Shown one piece after another: positions 1-11,867 of a DNA stretch of 64,000 nt. The notes below the pieces were generated by a model that was not told where the DNA came from, searched no databases, and worked only from the letters and a program-made list of their open reading frames with translations. How positions within the stretch are numbered: position 1 is the stretch's first letter; every line of letters starts with the position of its first letter. The DNA comes from Serripes groenlandicus (taxonomy: Eukaryota > Mollusca > Bivalvia > Cardiida > Cardiidae): positions 22,871,723 through 22,935,722 of the forward strand of contig JASEVX010000012.1 of the NCBI GenBank assembly GCA_031761405.1, written 5' to 3'. A program made the position numbers and the translations under genes.

Positions 1-410
1 TTGTGAATTCCACATACACTTTTCAAGATGTTTGTCAGAATATTTGAATTTTATTATTTTTCAATAAAACCACAAAACAGACAATTTAGGATTTGCATCC
101 AATAGCACGTCATTTTACCTTTCCCCTATTAAAGTCAACATTGGACACCTTTGCATTCAATCTACTTTTAAAAGGTAAGGATATAATTATGATGCCATGA
201 GTCTAAGTTTTCTCTTTTTCTCAAAATGATATTAGCTTGGCATCCTAATTATATCATACTTTAACAAATGTTGAAATGCAACTAAACAGTTAAATCTCAT
301 TGAAATTGTTGTATAATTTAAACTTAATTTCGAACATAAACTGAGCCCTACAACATGTTAATTTATTGCAATTCTTTCCTTCCTTTTTTATAATGAAAAG
401 AAAATAACAA
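1..410. other. AT-rich sequence, nothing recognised
   Basis: No open frame with coding character, no RNA gene and no recognised repeat end is visible here. Confidence 0.4.
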
Positions 411-1303
411 ACTACTCATGTTTTAAAATTATGTTATGATGAGCGCCCTTGTGTCAATGATGCATAACAATATGCAGATCGGAAGCAATAATATGCTTAA
501 ATTTAAATTTGTCAAGGATGAAATTATCTTGTACGAAAGACCCGATTTTTTCTTATTCGCAGAGGTGTTGTTCTTGAAACTCTCTTTATAGGCAGAGAGT
601 GTTCGTTCAGAGTAATTTTTCTATTAAAACCAGTTTTATCTCGGTTTGTTCTTTTCTTCATTTGTTTCGAACCAAATAAACATTTTAAATCACCTATGAT
701 TTACTATTTGTAAGTGAGTGTAAAGAGCGGCTCTCTGGAAAGGATATTGATCTACGCAGTTGGTATTCGCGAGTCACGCGATCAACAGTTTTAGCTTAGA
801 AACAGTTCATATTTTAGGTATACATGGATAAACATTATAAAATGCCTTCTTCACAAATCAAGACATCTCTTTGAACATGAAAATAACATTCAGTAAGTTA
901 AAATTGCCATTAAAAGTAGAATATTCGACGTCATTTTCATCTCGATATTTACACATAACAGTCTGCTGCAAGCAAATTAGACTGTGCAACGTAAAGGTTT
1001 GTAGTTATCGTCTTTTGATTACATGTTGTATATAGTGTAAAATAAAGTATCTCAGTCTAGCTAATAGGGACTGTTTTGTCTTCGTAAATAAAACAAAATA
1101 AAAAAACTGCAAATACTTAAAACATCAGAATATTTATTTCATTTTAGATGTGTCATAACTTAGTGTTTTTAAACAAACGCAATAGTAAAATGTTCAAGAG
1201 ATTTAAAAAAATTTTTTTTAAAAAATAATAACTCCTCCTCCCATGTGATTTCCGAAAAGCTATTAAAAATAGAAGTCGCGGGCTTCTGCCCGGCAAGTAA
1301 TTA
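411..1303 (+). repeat. Dispersed repeat family R1, copy 1
   Basis: This block matches 8590-9700 and 24860-25310. Shared landmarks in order are GAGCGCCCTTGTGTCAATG, a perfect hairpin with arms ACTCTC/GAGAGT and loop TTTATAGGCA, the segment around TTAGCTTAGAAACAGTTC, and a terminal hairpin GTCGCGGGCTTCTGCCCGGC. No coding frame is present. It is probably a non-autonomous transposon, but the class is not settled. Confidence 0.75.
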
Positions 1304-1530
1304 GTAGGAAAGATATATATTTATTCTAACATAAGTAGTAGAACCATTTGAGCTATATAATTATACTTACATACAATGTACAAATAGCCCAATAGCATGT
1401 TAAAGAAAACATATTTAAATATTTTAATTTTACTTATGAATTTCTCAATTTCATTATAACTAACTGCAGTGCTGCAGGAGGTTGACATGTATGTTATTAT
1501 TTGCAGGTGGCACAAATCCACTAATTAGCA
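1304..1530 (+). repeat. CTGCAGTGCTGCAG terminal module
   Basis: CTGCAGTGCTGCAG lies at 1464-1477, followed about 35 bp later by a GTGGC..ATCCAC hairpin. The same pair recurs near 3662, 5509, 8203, 10185, 29219 and 35115 at the ends of otherwise different repeats. Confidence 0.55.
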
Positions 1531-1644
1531 ATCCTGATAGTGCCAATCTTAACTGATCTCCTTTCTCCACTAGAAACATTTGTATGACTGTTCAGTAGAC
1601 TGTTGTAGAAGGAGCATTTCTCCTTTGACCACAAAGTTTTCAAC

Positions 1645-1705
1645 ACAGGTGCCAGTTATACAGTCAAATGCTATTTTTTAGATTTGAAACAGGACTGGCA
1701 CCTGT
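1645..1705. repeat. 12-bp inverted repeat
   Basis: ACAGGTGCCAGT (1645-1656) is the exact reverse complement of 1694-1705. The surrounding sequence resembles the core of the common TTAA MITE (AGGAGCATTTCTCCTTTG..CCACAA), so this is probably a decayed or rearranged copy. Confidence 0.5.
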
Positions 1706-1850
1706 GGTTTTCAACTGCATAGAAAACTGTCTTAATTGAAATGCATTTCTTAAGTGTATTCAACGAGGCGATGTATTTAGTTGTATTGTCAATTTTCAAG
1801 AAAGTCAGGTTTCACATTCACGTTCAATAGGCACGACATTGACTTAACTA

Positions 1851-1890
1851 AACAAGAGGGCCATGATGATATCGCTCACCTGATTTAATA
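1851..1890 (-). repeat. Fragment of the AGGTGAGC repeat family, 3' end
   Basis: This is the reverse complement of the family terminus (AGGTGAGCGAT..ATGGCCCTCTTGTT) that ends the copies at 12088-13173, 36003-38015 and 41244-41981. Confidence 0.7.
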
Positions 1891-2048
1891 GAACTTCAAA
1901 AGTTTTTACTCTATACATATAAGGAAAACAAGCATCCCCCTTGTGGCCATGTTTTTCAATGGATCAGATTTATTTGAATAACCTTGGTAGAAGGTCGGTC
2001 ACCCAAGGAACATTTGTTCCAAATAATTTTTGTGTCACCTGTGTAGCA

Positions 2049-2375
2049 TGGTAGACACTTAGGGATCACTTTTTTTTTTGTCCGGCGTCTGTCTGTCTGT
2101 CTGTCCGTCCGTCTGTCAGTGCGTCCGGCTGTCCGTCTGTCTGTCCGTCACACTTTTTCGTCACGTTTTCAAATAACTTTTTTTCTACTCAAAGGATTAC
2201 ATTGAAACTTCTGACAAATGTATATATCAATGTGTGTGATTGGTTCACACAAGGGGGATAATCCAAATATTTTTTATATCAGAGTTATTGCCCCTTTTCT
2301 GTCGAAAATTAAAAATTTCTGACAAGACCCCGGCAGATGACACACATGCTTCGGGGAGCACTCCATTCTAGTTAA
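2049..2375 (+). repeat. Dispersed element with (GTCT/GTCC)n tract
   Basis: A GTCTGTCTGTCC-rich stretch near 2086-2150 is followed by text typical of the same type of mollusc repeat (ATTGCCCCTTTTCTGTCG, CATTCTAGTT end). It is non-coding. Confidence 0.5.
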
Positions 2376-2545
2376 ATTAGGCAGGTGCTTTTGGACAGGA
2401 AGATTTTGAAGATTTTACAATGCACATGATAGGAAAACAAGCCCCGCCCCTGGTGGATATGTTTTTCAATGGATCAGATTAATTTGAACAATCTTGGTAG
2501 AAGGAAGTTCAGAGTTTAAAAAATTGTGGCAAATATTACAATGTT

Positions 2546-2697
2546 TCCAAACGTTGCTGCAGAGGTGTCAGAAGGTGTCTGCAGGCAAAAGGAGAAATTG
2601 CTCGTTTTGACCAATTTCTTCTTATGTCATTATGTTTTCAAAAAGCTGTATGCTGCAGAGGCATCAGAAAGCGTCTATACAAGGGAAAAGTTTAACT
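2546..2697 (+). mobile_element. TTAA MITE, 5'-truncated copy
   Basis: It contains the palindromic core (GGCAAAAGGAGAAATTGCTCG) and the right-hand GCTGCAGAGGCATCAGAAAGCG terminus. The left half is absent or replaced. Confidence 0.7.
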
Positions 2698-2754
2698 AAA
2701 TGAAATGTGAGAAATAATTAAATTGTTTTCAACCAGTTTTACTTAATCCAAACA

Positions 2755-3765
2755 TTTTAGCAATACACAGAATTGACCTATCATTTTTCGGACTCTGAAC
2801 TTCTTTTGACAACTTACTTTGCCTTCAGAGATCTGTTTTTTTTATAAAATTAAAATGAGAACTTTAAAAAAAGAAAAAATCTATTTTGTTTTATGCCACC
2901 CAATCTCAGGTTTTGCGCCTTCAGTCTGTCAAGTTTTGTGCGCCTGTACATCATACATGTTTTTGAGAGAAAAAAATCAGAAACATTTAACATTTTTAGG
3001 TTTTACTGTGTCACATGTTTAAAAAAATGACCAAACTTCATGTTTAAACATGTTTTGTGCCAATCAAAATAAAAGAAAATATTAAATAACTTGAAATAAC
3101 ATTAATTTTTATGGTGATTATTAACTTATAGCTGAATACCCCCATGAGCCTAAAGTCACTCCAGGCAATCATTTTCATCATTTTCCAAGCCAAATTTGAC
3201 TGTATCCCATCCCGTAAGTGACCCTAGAATGCTTCAATATTTGCAGCCGACACAAAATTTATTTTTTATTTTTTTCCCAACCAAAAACACTGTAGGTCAC
3301 AGTTCACAAAAAATAATCTTTGATTCTATAATAGACCAGTTTCAGCCCTCAATTGTCATATTTTCCGTGGAGATATTTTTGGCGCAATTTGACCACAAAC
3401 GTACACGCATTTTACTTGATTACCTCCCTTTACCATCAAAGTTTATAAAAATCATATTTTAACCAAATTGGGTATATTATAATTACACCATATTAATTAT
3501 GATTAATAATGTTTAAAAATCATTTTACTATAAACACAAGAAAAATATGAATCATGCCCTTATTATATACATATAAGTATAGATATTTCAACATCATATA
3601 AGATATTTATATATTGATCATTATACACTATGCAATCATTGTAAACTGTAAATCTTTTAAACTGCAGTGCTGCAGGTAGTTTCTCAATGTATTGAAATTA
3701 TATACTTATAAATATTTTTGGTGGTGGTCAATGTCCACTGAGTGATAAACTTTCTTAAAGCAGCA
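2755..3765 (+). repeat. Dispersed repeat family R2, copy 1
   Basis: It matches 4868-5600 and 6585-8290. Landmarks are TACCCCCATGAGCCT, TTGATTACCTCCCTTTACCA, then CTGCAGTGCTGCAG at 3662 and GTGGTCAATGTCCACTGAG at the end. The short open frames inside are not shared between copies. Confidence 0.75.
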
Positions 3766-4388
3766 GATGACTATGAAAACAACTATACAAATTTATGAAA
3801 CAGCTTCATAAACAAAGGGATAGTTTTTGAAAACGATGTGCTATTTATCGAAGAAATTCCTATTTTCACAATGTTTTCAAAAGTTGTTTGTATGTGGAAA
3901 AGGGTTTAATGTTCCTACTTGCAGACACATTTCTCTCACCCAGATCTTTAAGTAATTACACTTTTCTTCTTCTGTTTTCTTTTTTAAATGGCCATTGAAA
4001 ATTAAAGTGCAATGTTCCTCGAATCTCTTCCAAGCTAGAAGATTCTAAATCCGGTGATTCCCAGTCCATAATGAGTGAATTAATTGTTAGCCTGTCCATC
4101 TCTAATACTTCTTTTTAGAAAATACTTTGATGGTTTTGCTTGTCTACTCACTGGCTTGTATTTTGGCGATTGTCTGACACCAAAATATGTTTGGTCCAAA
4201 TAACAAAGCCATCATGGAGTAACCTCGACTCAGTAATGACCCAGATGATACAAGGTACTGATATACAAATAAAATCGCTATCGTCCATATATATTACAAT
4301 TGTGAGATGATACGCCTTATTATAGGGTCATAGATGAAAGGTCAAGGTCACTAAATTAGACATATATCAAAATTTCTTGTGAGCACGA
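3766..4388. other. Intergenic, MITE fragment only
   Basis: A short MITE-like scrap sits near 3870-3915 (CACAATGTTTTCAAAAGTTG..GTGGAAAAGGGTTTAA). Nothing else is recognised. Confidence 0.4.
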
Positions 4389-4598
4389 TTAACCCTTTCC
4401 CTCATATAGACGCTTTCTCTGCAGCAGACGGCTTTTAGAAAACATAGTGACAGAAGAAGAAATTGCAATTTCTCCTTTTGCCACAATGTTTTTCACTTTT
4501 TGTCATAGGTTATCCATTCAATTATGGAGATTTTCTATGTTTTGACAAAATACGTTCAAAGTCGTCTGCTGCAGTATTGTTGTATGAGGGAAAGGGGA
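4389..4598 (+). mobile_element. TTAA MITE (piggyBac-like), near full length
   Basis: It starts TTAACCCTTTCCCTCATA and ends ATGAGGGAAAGGGG. Subterminal GCAGCAGACGGC and GTCGTCTGCTGCAG are in inverted order. It is non-coding; the short ORFs crossing it are artefacts. Confidence 0.8.
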
Positions 4599-4867
4599 GA
4601 AAACTACCTCTCAGGATAATCAATCTATGAGAAGGCTTTAGTTTACTTTTTAACATTCCTTGAAAAAAAAACCTTTTGCTGTCTGTTTGAACATTTGAAT
4701 ATACACCTCCTGGGTGATTGTCAAGTACTGCATTATGACTGAGACAGAAACATACAAATATAGAGATGTGAATCAGCTTGAAATCTCGCATTCTATCTAC
4801 GGTTTGACACGAATCTCGCGAATCAAAACGCTTGTTCTGAACGCGCTTTATTACCCTTTTGTACTTG

Positions 4868-5600
4868 TAGACGCTTCATGTTTGAGCACATGTTTTGTGC
4901 CAATCACAATCAAAGAAAAGTTTAAATAGCTTGAAAAACATCATTTTTGATGGTGATTATTACCTTATGGCGGATTACCCCCATGAGCCTAAAGTTACTC
5001 CAGGCAATCAGTTTCATCATTTTCAAGCAATTTGACTGTATTCAACCCTGTAAGTGACCCCTAGAATGCTTCGATTTCTAATTTGCAGCAGACACAAAAT
5101 TCATTTTAATTATTTTCCAGCCATAAGCACTTTATGCTACATCACGCCAAAAAAATCCGTCTTTGATTCCATGTTCAGCGACCAGTTTTAGCCCTCAATT
5201 GTCACATTTTCCGTGGATGTATTTGACTAATTTGACCAGAATTGAAAAGCTAGGATTTACTGGGTTTTTTTTACTTGATTACCTCCCTTTACCATTAAAG
5301 TTTATAAAAATCATGTTTTAACCATATGAGATATATTATAATTACACCATATTAATATGATTAATGTTAAAATAATAATTTTACTATTAACACAAGAAAA
5401 AAATGAATCACACCATTATTATATACATATCAGTATAGATATTTCACAACCATATAAAATATTTATAAATAGATCAGTATACAGTACAACTGCAGTGCAA
5501 ATGAAAAACTGCAGTGCTGCAGTTAGTTATGTCAACAATAATTATTGATTAAAATACTTATATTTCTGATGGTGGCCCAATGTCCACTGAGCTATAAACC
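4868..5600 (+). repeat. Dispersed repeat family R2, copy 2
   Basis: Same landmarks as copy 1, with CTGCAGTGCTGCAG at 5509-5522 and the GTCCACTGAG end abutting a TTAA MITE. Confidence 0.75.
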
Positions 5601-5834
5601 TTAACCCTTTTCCTCATACGACAATTCTGCAGCAGATGATTTTAAGCGTATTTTGTCAAAAAATAGAAAATCTCCATAATTGTATGGATAACCTATGACA
5701 AAAAGTGGTAAACATTAATTGTGGCAAAAGGAGAAATTGCACGTTTTGTGAAATTTCTTCTTTTGTCACTATGTTTTCAAAAAGCCGTCTGCTGCAGAGG
5801 CGTCAGAAAGCATCTATATGAGCGAAAGGGTTGA
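5601..5834 (+). mobile_element. TTAA MITE, full length
   Basis: It runs from TTAACCCTTTTCCTCATACG to GCGAAAGGGTTGA, with the central palindrome around GGCAAAAGGAGAAATTGC. A shorter remnant (CGTCTTCTGCAG..GTATGTGG) follows at about 5910-5965. Confidence 0.85.
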
Positions 5835-6095
5835 ACTAAGTTTGGATAAAATATTTATTGGGAATTATCAATGGAGACAAGAAAAGTTAAAATAATTTCT
5901 TCATTTTTTACAGTGTTTTGAAAATCGTCTTCTGCAGATAAATGCATATGTATGTGGAAATTATTAAAAAATCTTAAAATGTATTACTGTTTATTTACAA
6001 CAACACTGACTTGCCCGTTCTGCCAAGAAAATTTATTTATTTTTAGAGCTAAACATTATATTTAAACATTGTTATGAAGATTTCTATCAATTATG

Positions 6096-6416
6096 TCATT
6101 GTGCTATGCCGAGCCCCGGTAGGTCAGTCGGTAGCGACGGGGGCTGTCAATCCAGGGGTTGTGAGTTCAAATCCCGACTCGGCCAACATTCTTTCCGAAG
6201 ATTGTCAACAGTCAATGTAACATGCGTCATTCATCTTTCACCAATGAGCTAAGTCTATGTGGAAAAGCAGCCAGTTACTTGGGAAGATTGTTGTGTGGAG
6301 TACTGGTGTGAGAAAACCAGGAAATGCATGAGAAGGTAAACTGGCCGGCGTGATATAACTAAGAAATTGTTAAAAACGGCATTAAACCCCAATCAATCAA
6401 TCAATCATTGTGCTAT
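6096..6416 (+). mobile_element. tRNA-derived SINE with intact TSD
   Basis: The element body is 6108-6404, flanked by the perfect 12-bp duplication TCATTGTGCTAT (6096-6107 and 6405-6416). The head has a tRNA-like acceptor pairing (GCCGAG/CTCGGC), an A-box-like TAGGTCAGTCGGTAG and a B-box-like GAGTTCAAATCCC. The 3' tail is GTTAAAAACGGCATTAAACC followed by (AATC)n. The tail would be read by a LINE partner, which is not in the window. Reverse-strand relatives lie at 23990, 56590 and 59822. Confidence 0.9.
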
Positions 6417-6424
6417 CTATTTTT

Positions 6425-6588
6425 CAACCAATTAGTGTGGCCGTTGGCTGCATTTAAGGGGACTGCTGATCAAGGTAGTTTATAGTGAATAATTAGTTGG
6501 GAGGGTTTTAATTTAGTGACCGTTTAAAGCTGGTGACCGCCAGATCTGGTGACCGCTGATCGCATGTGACCGTCCACACATGTTTGCC
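6425..6588 (-). repeat. Fragment of the CAGTCAAAC TIR element
   Basis: This is the reverse complement of the left end of the element at 35725-38648 (AGCGGTCAC.. GATCAGCGGTC.. GTGTGGCCG shared). Only that end is present. Confidence 0.65.
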
Positions 6589-8290
6589 TTACACAGATAT
6601 GACCTAAAATTTTTCAGACTCTGAACCTCTTTTAGACACTTTCTCTGCCTTCAGCGATCTGTTTTTTGTATGAAACTAAAATGAATGATATAAAATGAAA
6701 GCAAAAAATCAAACAAAAGAACAAATTTTTATTTATAGGCATTTTTTTAAAAAGAAAATCAAGTTTCCAATGCCACCCAAACCCAGGTGTCGCGCCTTCA
6801 GTCCGGCAAGTTTTGTGAGCCTGTACACATCATGTATATACATGTCTCCGAGAGAAAAAAACAGAAACACTTAACATTTTTAGGTTTTACTGTGTCACAT
6901 GTTTAAAGAAATGACCAAACTTATGTTTGAGCATGTTTTGTCCAAAAAAAAAAAAAAGTTTAAATAGCTTGAAAAACACCAATTACCTAATGGCTGAATA
7001 CCCCCATGAGCCTTAAGAACGAAGTCACACCAGGCAATCTTTTTCATCAATTTTCTAGCAATTTGACTGTATCCCACCCTGTTATTGACATTAGCCTTTA
7101 CCGTTCTTGAACGGAGTTAACTTGTTTTTGCAAAGACGTCCCCGTACACGCGTAAATGCCCACAACCTTAATTTATGGGGAAAACCCACAAGCAGGGCAC
7201 ATCCATAATTGCTATCATCCAATCAGAAGAGGTTTCCTGAAAACTTTCATTTTTGATTGGCGATTAAATATTAAATATTAGACTTCTAAAAATATCTAGG
7301 ATTTTAATCGTACATGTTTGGAAATTCGCCTCGAAAGAGGAATTTAAATTATCCCACGTATCAGTTATGGTGAATTTGTACGTAGGATAGTTTTCTTTGT
7401 TTGATTCTTACCAGTTTTACAATGATCAAGATTTTCCAAGCGATGTATGCTTGATTTACTTGGGATTCATTCTTGCAAATCGTGCCGATTTTCAGAAAGG
7501 CGGACAACGAAAATATATTTGCAGGCATGTTTGGAAATTCGCCTCTAAAGAGGAATTTAAATGATCCCACTTATCAGTAACGGTGAATCTCTACGTAGGA
7601 TAGTTTTCTTTGTTTCATTCTTACCAGTTTGATAATGATCGAGATTTTCCAAGCTATGTATACTTGATTTAAATCTTGTGAATCGTCCTGATTTTCAAAA
7701 TGGCGGACGGTGAAAATATTTGTGCAGGCATGTTTTTTGGAATAACTATGCTAATGATTGAATTTGCATGAACATTTCATAAACTTACCCATTCTAAAAA
7801 TTCATTTTAATTTTTCCAGCCAAAAGCACTTTAGCAATTAGGTCATAATTCACCAACAAAGTTCCGTCTTTGATTCCGTGTGAATCAACCAGTTACAGCC
7901 CTCAATTGTGTTCTTAAGGTGTTTTTTTGACTGACACATTGTCATGAAAGCTAGGATTTATTTGTTTTTACTTGATTACCTCCCTTTACCATTACAGTTT
8001 ATAAAAATCATGTTTTAACCATATTGTATGTATTATAATTACATTATATAAATATGATAAATGTTTAAATATCATTTTATTATAAACAAATGAAAAATAT
8101 GAATTACACCGTTTTTATATACATATAAGTATAAATATTTCAACATCATATAAGATAATTATATAAACAGTACATTTCCATGGTAATGTATTCTTCAATG
8201 ATCTGCAGTGCTGCAGTAAATCCTTGGAAATCTTACAGTAATAATACTTAATATTATAAAGCTATCTTTGAAGGTGGTTATGTCCACTAA
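6585..8290 (+). repeat. Dispersed repeat family R2, copy 3 (interrupted)
   Basis: R2 landmarks flank an inserted ~0.7 kb block (7080-7780) that holds a tandem duplication. CTGCAGTGCTGCAG is at 8203-8216 and the end motif GTGGTTATGTCCACTAATAA near 8275. Confidence 0.7.
7313..7732 (+). repeat. Two tandem ~210-bp units
   Basis: Both units begin CATGTTTGGAAATTCGCCTC and carry TACGTAGGATAGTTTTC. They differ by a few percent. No gene is visible in them. Confidence 0.75.
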
Positions 8291-8589
8291 TAAGTGACAA
8301 GAGAAAGTTGATGCTTTGCACCAATGTTGCTGGCAATCCATACTGCAGTTTTGCATAACACTTACATTATAGTAGTTGGAAAAAAAATAACAGTTATCAA
8401 CTGAGGGGCATATTGGAACATCAGGGTAGGGGTCAAGTGAAAAAGTATCATAACCTGCATTTTTTTGTCAACGAAGTGAATGTCCTTCATTGAAATATAA
8501 TTGAAGCCTTTCATTGTTTATGATCAATCTTCACAGCCAACTAATTATTGATCATAAACAGGAAATGAGTAATCTTGCCAATCATTAGT
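8291..8589. other. Intergenic, nothing recognised
   Basis: AT-rich sequence with no shared repeat or coding signal seen. Confidence 0.35.
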
Positions 8590-9700
8590 CTACTCATGTT
8601 TTAAAATTATATAATGATGAGCGCCCTTGTGTCAATGTTGCATAACAATATGCAGATTGCAAGCAAAATGCGTGTAGGAAATATAATGACACATTTAAAA
8701 TTGTCAAGGATGAAAAAAAATTGTACGAAAGACCCGATTTGTTTCTTCTTCGCATAGTTGTCGTTCTTTACACTCTCTTTATAGGCAGAGAGTGTGTTTT
8801 AAAATTATATCATGATGAGCGCCCTTTTGTCAATGATGCATAACAATATGCAGATCGCAATCAAAATGCCTGTAGGGAATCTAATGACACATTTAAAATT
8901 GTCAAGGACAAAATAATTTTGTACGAAAGTACCGTTTGTTTCTTCTTCGCATAATTTTCGTTCTTTACACTCTCTTTATAGGCAGAGAGTGTTCATTCAA
9001 AGTAATTTTTATATTAAAACCAGTTTAATCTCAGTTTGTTCTTTTTTTCATTTGTTTCGAACCAAATAAACATTTTAAATCACCTTTAATTAACTACATG
9101 TATTTGTAAGTGAGTGTAACGGCTCTCTGCAAAGGAGATTGATCTACGCAATTGATCTACGCAGTTGGTATTCGCAAGTCACGCGAGCAACAGTTTTAGC
9201 TTAGAAACAGTTCATATTGTAGATATACATGGATACACATTATTAAATGCATTCTTCACAAATCAAGACATCTCTTTGAACATGAAAATAACATTCAGTA
9301 AGATAAAATTGCTATTAAAAGGAGAATTCAACGTGATTTTCATCTCGATATTGACACTTAACAATCTGATGCTAGCAGGTGCGCGTATGTAAACAAATTA
9401 GACTAAGCGACGTAAAGGTTTGTAGTTATCGCCTTTTGAATACATGTAGTATATGAAAATAAAGTATCTCAGTCTGGCTAATAGGGACTGTTTTGTCTTC
9501 GTAAATAAAACAAATAAATATAAATGTGAGTCAAAATAAAGAAACAACACATACTTAAAGCATTGGAATATTTATTTCATTTTAGATGTGTCATAACTTA
9601 GTGTTTTTAAACAAACGCAATAATAATAACTCTTCCTCCCATGTGATTTCCGAACAGCTATTAAAAATAGAAGTCGCTGGTTTCTGCCCGGCGACTAATA
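8590..9700 (+). repeat. Dispersed repeat family R1, copy 2 (internally duplicated)
   Basis: The first ~200 bp is duplicated in tandem (about 8594-8795 and 8796-8996), each ending in the hairpin ACACTCTC..GAGAGTGT. The rest matches 411-1303, down to the GAAGTCGCTGG..GCCCGGCGACTAAT terminus. Confidence 0.8.
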
Positions 9701-10590
9701 AGATATGAAAATAATTTTATAATATCAAAATAGAATAAGATATGAAAATAATTTTATGATATCAAAATATACTCTGACATGTCTATACTATAGTTAGTTC
9801 ATTTAATTTTAGGGCCAACATGGCCTTAGTCTGAAAGCCATCATAATCATAAATGTTAAACTCTGACCACCAGCAACCAACAGGGAGTTTGATTCATAAG
9901 CTTGAAGCCTTGTTTCAAAGTACCAAAAAAGCAAGAATAAATTACCTCCCTTTATAATATAAGAAAATATAAGAATGACAAATATAGATTTGCATATCAT
10001 TTTAAACACGAAGCACATAACAAAATCTGTGCAATAATTTGTTTTGTTTTTTAAAATATATATTGCCTGAAATAAAGGCCCAGATTTGAATTAAAATGCA
10101 AATATTTATAATAAAAGCAATGGAATATATTGTAGATTTAAGAGCTGAGGTTAAATTCACATATGACATTGTCTTTTCACTTATCTGCAGTGCTGCAGAG
10201 GTGCTGCTTATAAAGTAAAAAATATATATTTGGCAAGTGAAATCCACTTGAATTAAAGTTAATTGCTTTAAATTGATAGAAAAATGCCTCCAGCTTACAT
10301 GAATCATAGTTAAATATGACTTTCATGCTAGAGACTCAACCAGTACTCACATGCTTACGCACATTTGTGCCGAAAATCCCAAAGGCAGAACATGCTTTAT
10401 CATTGGATTTGACCCAAGGACCTTTTGTGAGAGGCTGATCATCTACAACTGTCTTCTACTACAACTTCTACTTTTAAAATTAAGATTGCTTACCCAATTT
10501 GTAAAAAACTTTTGAAAACATTGTTGCGAAAGCTGAAATTGCACATACTTGGTCATTTCTTCTTTTGCCACAGTTTTCAAATGTCTTCAT
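9701..10590 (+). repeat. Dispersed repeat family R3, copy 1
   Basis: It matches 29205-29600 and 34708-35465. Landmarks are AACCAACAGGGAGTTTGATTC, CTGCAGTGCTGCAG (10185), the CAAGTG..CACTTG hairpin, and a decayed SINE-like head (ACTCAACCAGTACTCACATG). Confidence 0.75.
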
Positions 10591-10785
10591 TAATTATCCC
10601 TTTCCCACCTGCAGAATTACATCATGACACAATAGCAGCAGTCGAATTTTGAAAACATTGTGGCCACAGGTGAAATTGCTCATATCAAGCAATTTCTCCG
10701 ATGGCCACAATGTTTTTAACTTTAAGGTTTTTTGTCACAATGTTTTCTTGAAGTTCTCTGCTGCAGATTTTTTTTTATGTGGGCT
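10585..10785 (+). mobile_element. TTAA MITE, diverged copy
   Basis: CCCTTTCCCACCTGCAG at the left, a GTGGCC..GGCCAC core and CTCTGCTGCAGATTT..ATGTGGG at the right. The right terminus has lost GGGTTAA. Confidence 0.65.
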
Positions 10786-10866
10786 CACTAAATCTCCATA
10801 TTTTTTGGGGGGGCCTGTTATTGTATGTATTTAGTACTTTGCAATGAGTTATGCACTAATTAATCA

Positions 10867-11300
10867 TTAACCTTTTTCCTCATACAGACTCATTTTGACA
10901 CATCTGCGGCGGAACTAGGGAAACAGTGTAGCATTATAGGAAAGATTTCTCATAATGAGCAATTTTCTTTAAACCACAATGTTTTCAACTCTCTTCAATG
11001 ATTAACCCTTTCCCTCATACGACAATTCTGCAGCAGACGACTTTGAACGTATTTTGTCAAAACATAGAAAATCTCCATAATTGAATGGATAACCTATGAC
11101 AAAAAGTGGAAAACATTGTGGCAAAAGGAGAAATTTCACGTTTTGTGCAATTTCTTCTTTTGTCACTATGTTTTCAAAAAGCCGTCTGCAGCAGAGGCGT
11201 CAGAAAGCGTCTTTATGAGGGAAAGGGTTAAGCTAGTTTTTACAGAGATTTTTCATACTTTTGCTGCAGATTTACTGTATGTGGGAAAGGTTCAAACTAG
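10867..11300 (+). mobile_element. Outer, diverged TTAA MITE interrupted by a younger copy
   Basis: The left part (TTAACCTTTTTCCTCATACAG) and right part (TTTTGCTGCAGATTT..GTGGGAAAGGTT) belong to one MITE. It is split at ..CAATGATTAAGCT.. by the younger copy at 11002-11231. The unsplit relative is at about 40310-40400. Confidence 0.7.
11002..11231 (+). mobile_element. TTAA MITE (piggyBac-like), reference full-length copy
   Basis: The left boundary is TTAA (11002-11005) plus CCCTTTCCCTCATACG and the right boundary is TATGAGGGAAAGGG plus TTAA (11228-11231). The homologous locus at 40331 reads CAATGATTAAGCTGG with a single TTAA (40334-40337). Target duplication is therefore TTAA and the element proper is 222 bp. 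TTAA targeting with CCC/GGG ends is the piggyBac signature. It has no coding capacity. Confidence 0.92.
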
Positions 11301-11512
11301 CTTTTGTGACTGACACAATATTTTTAAAATTAATGGTTATTTCTCACACATGAAACAATACAGACTCATTCAATACCAATATCAACTTGCATATCGTCAA
11401 TTTATTTGCATCTTCATTTACTGAGATATTTAAAGTAAATATCCCATTAGCCCAAAATTACATTAATCTCTATGGGACACAATTCATATTACCATAATTA
11501 TGAGCTTCACGA

Positions 11513-11705
11513 AAAAACCAACATTGTGGACTCTGCATAGAGTATTGACCTGGATCATCCTAAGCATGCCATACAGGCTAACCCAGACAGACACTTTTCA
11601 CCTCTTGTCGATTTTCTGTTTCAGGAATCTAAACCTCTATCTCCAAGAGAAGGAATGTATTGTCCTGAATTAGCCTGCGCATAATGGTTGTTATCTCGTG
11701 GAACG
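11513..11705. repeat. TIR element (ACCAACATTGTGGACTCTGC), truncated
   Basis: Same element as 40609-40865 but missing most of its right inverted arm. Confidence 0.65.
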
Positions 11706-11867
11706 GCTCATATATTCCCTTATGGTCTCTGCAGGGTAGATCCATCCTGATCTATCACTCTTCTCATAATTCTCATTCTGCCTCACAAGTCTGGTTTGGG
11801 CAGCAACAAACACATGATTTTGTTTTTACAGCCGACCAAACCCCCTGCCCTCCTAGAAGGCGGCTCT

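Noticed and set aside
6108..6187. tRNA-like sequence with A and B boxes
   Set aside because: It is the head of a SINE with a tail and a 12-bp TSD. Other copies in the window have the same head with substitutions that break the anticodon arm.
10002..10307. 101-codon reverse-strand frame
   Set aside because: It lies in R3. The equivalent positions at 34.9-35.2 kb do not keep the frame.
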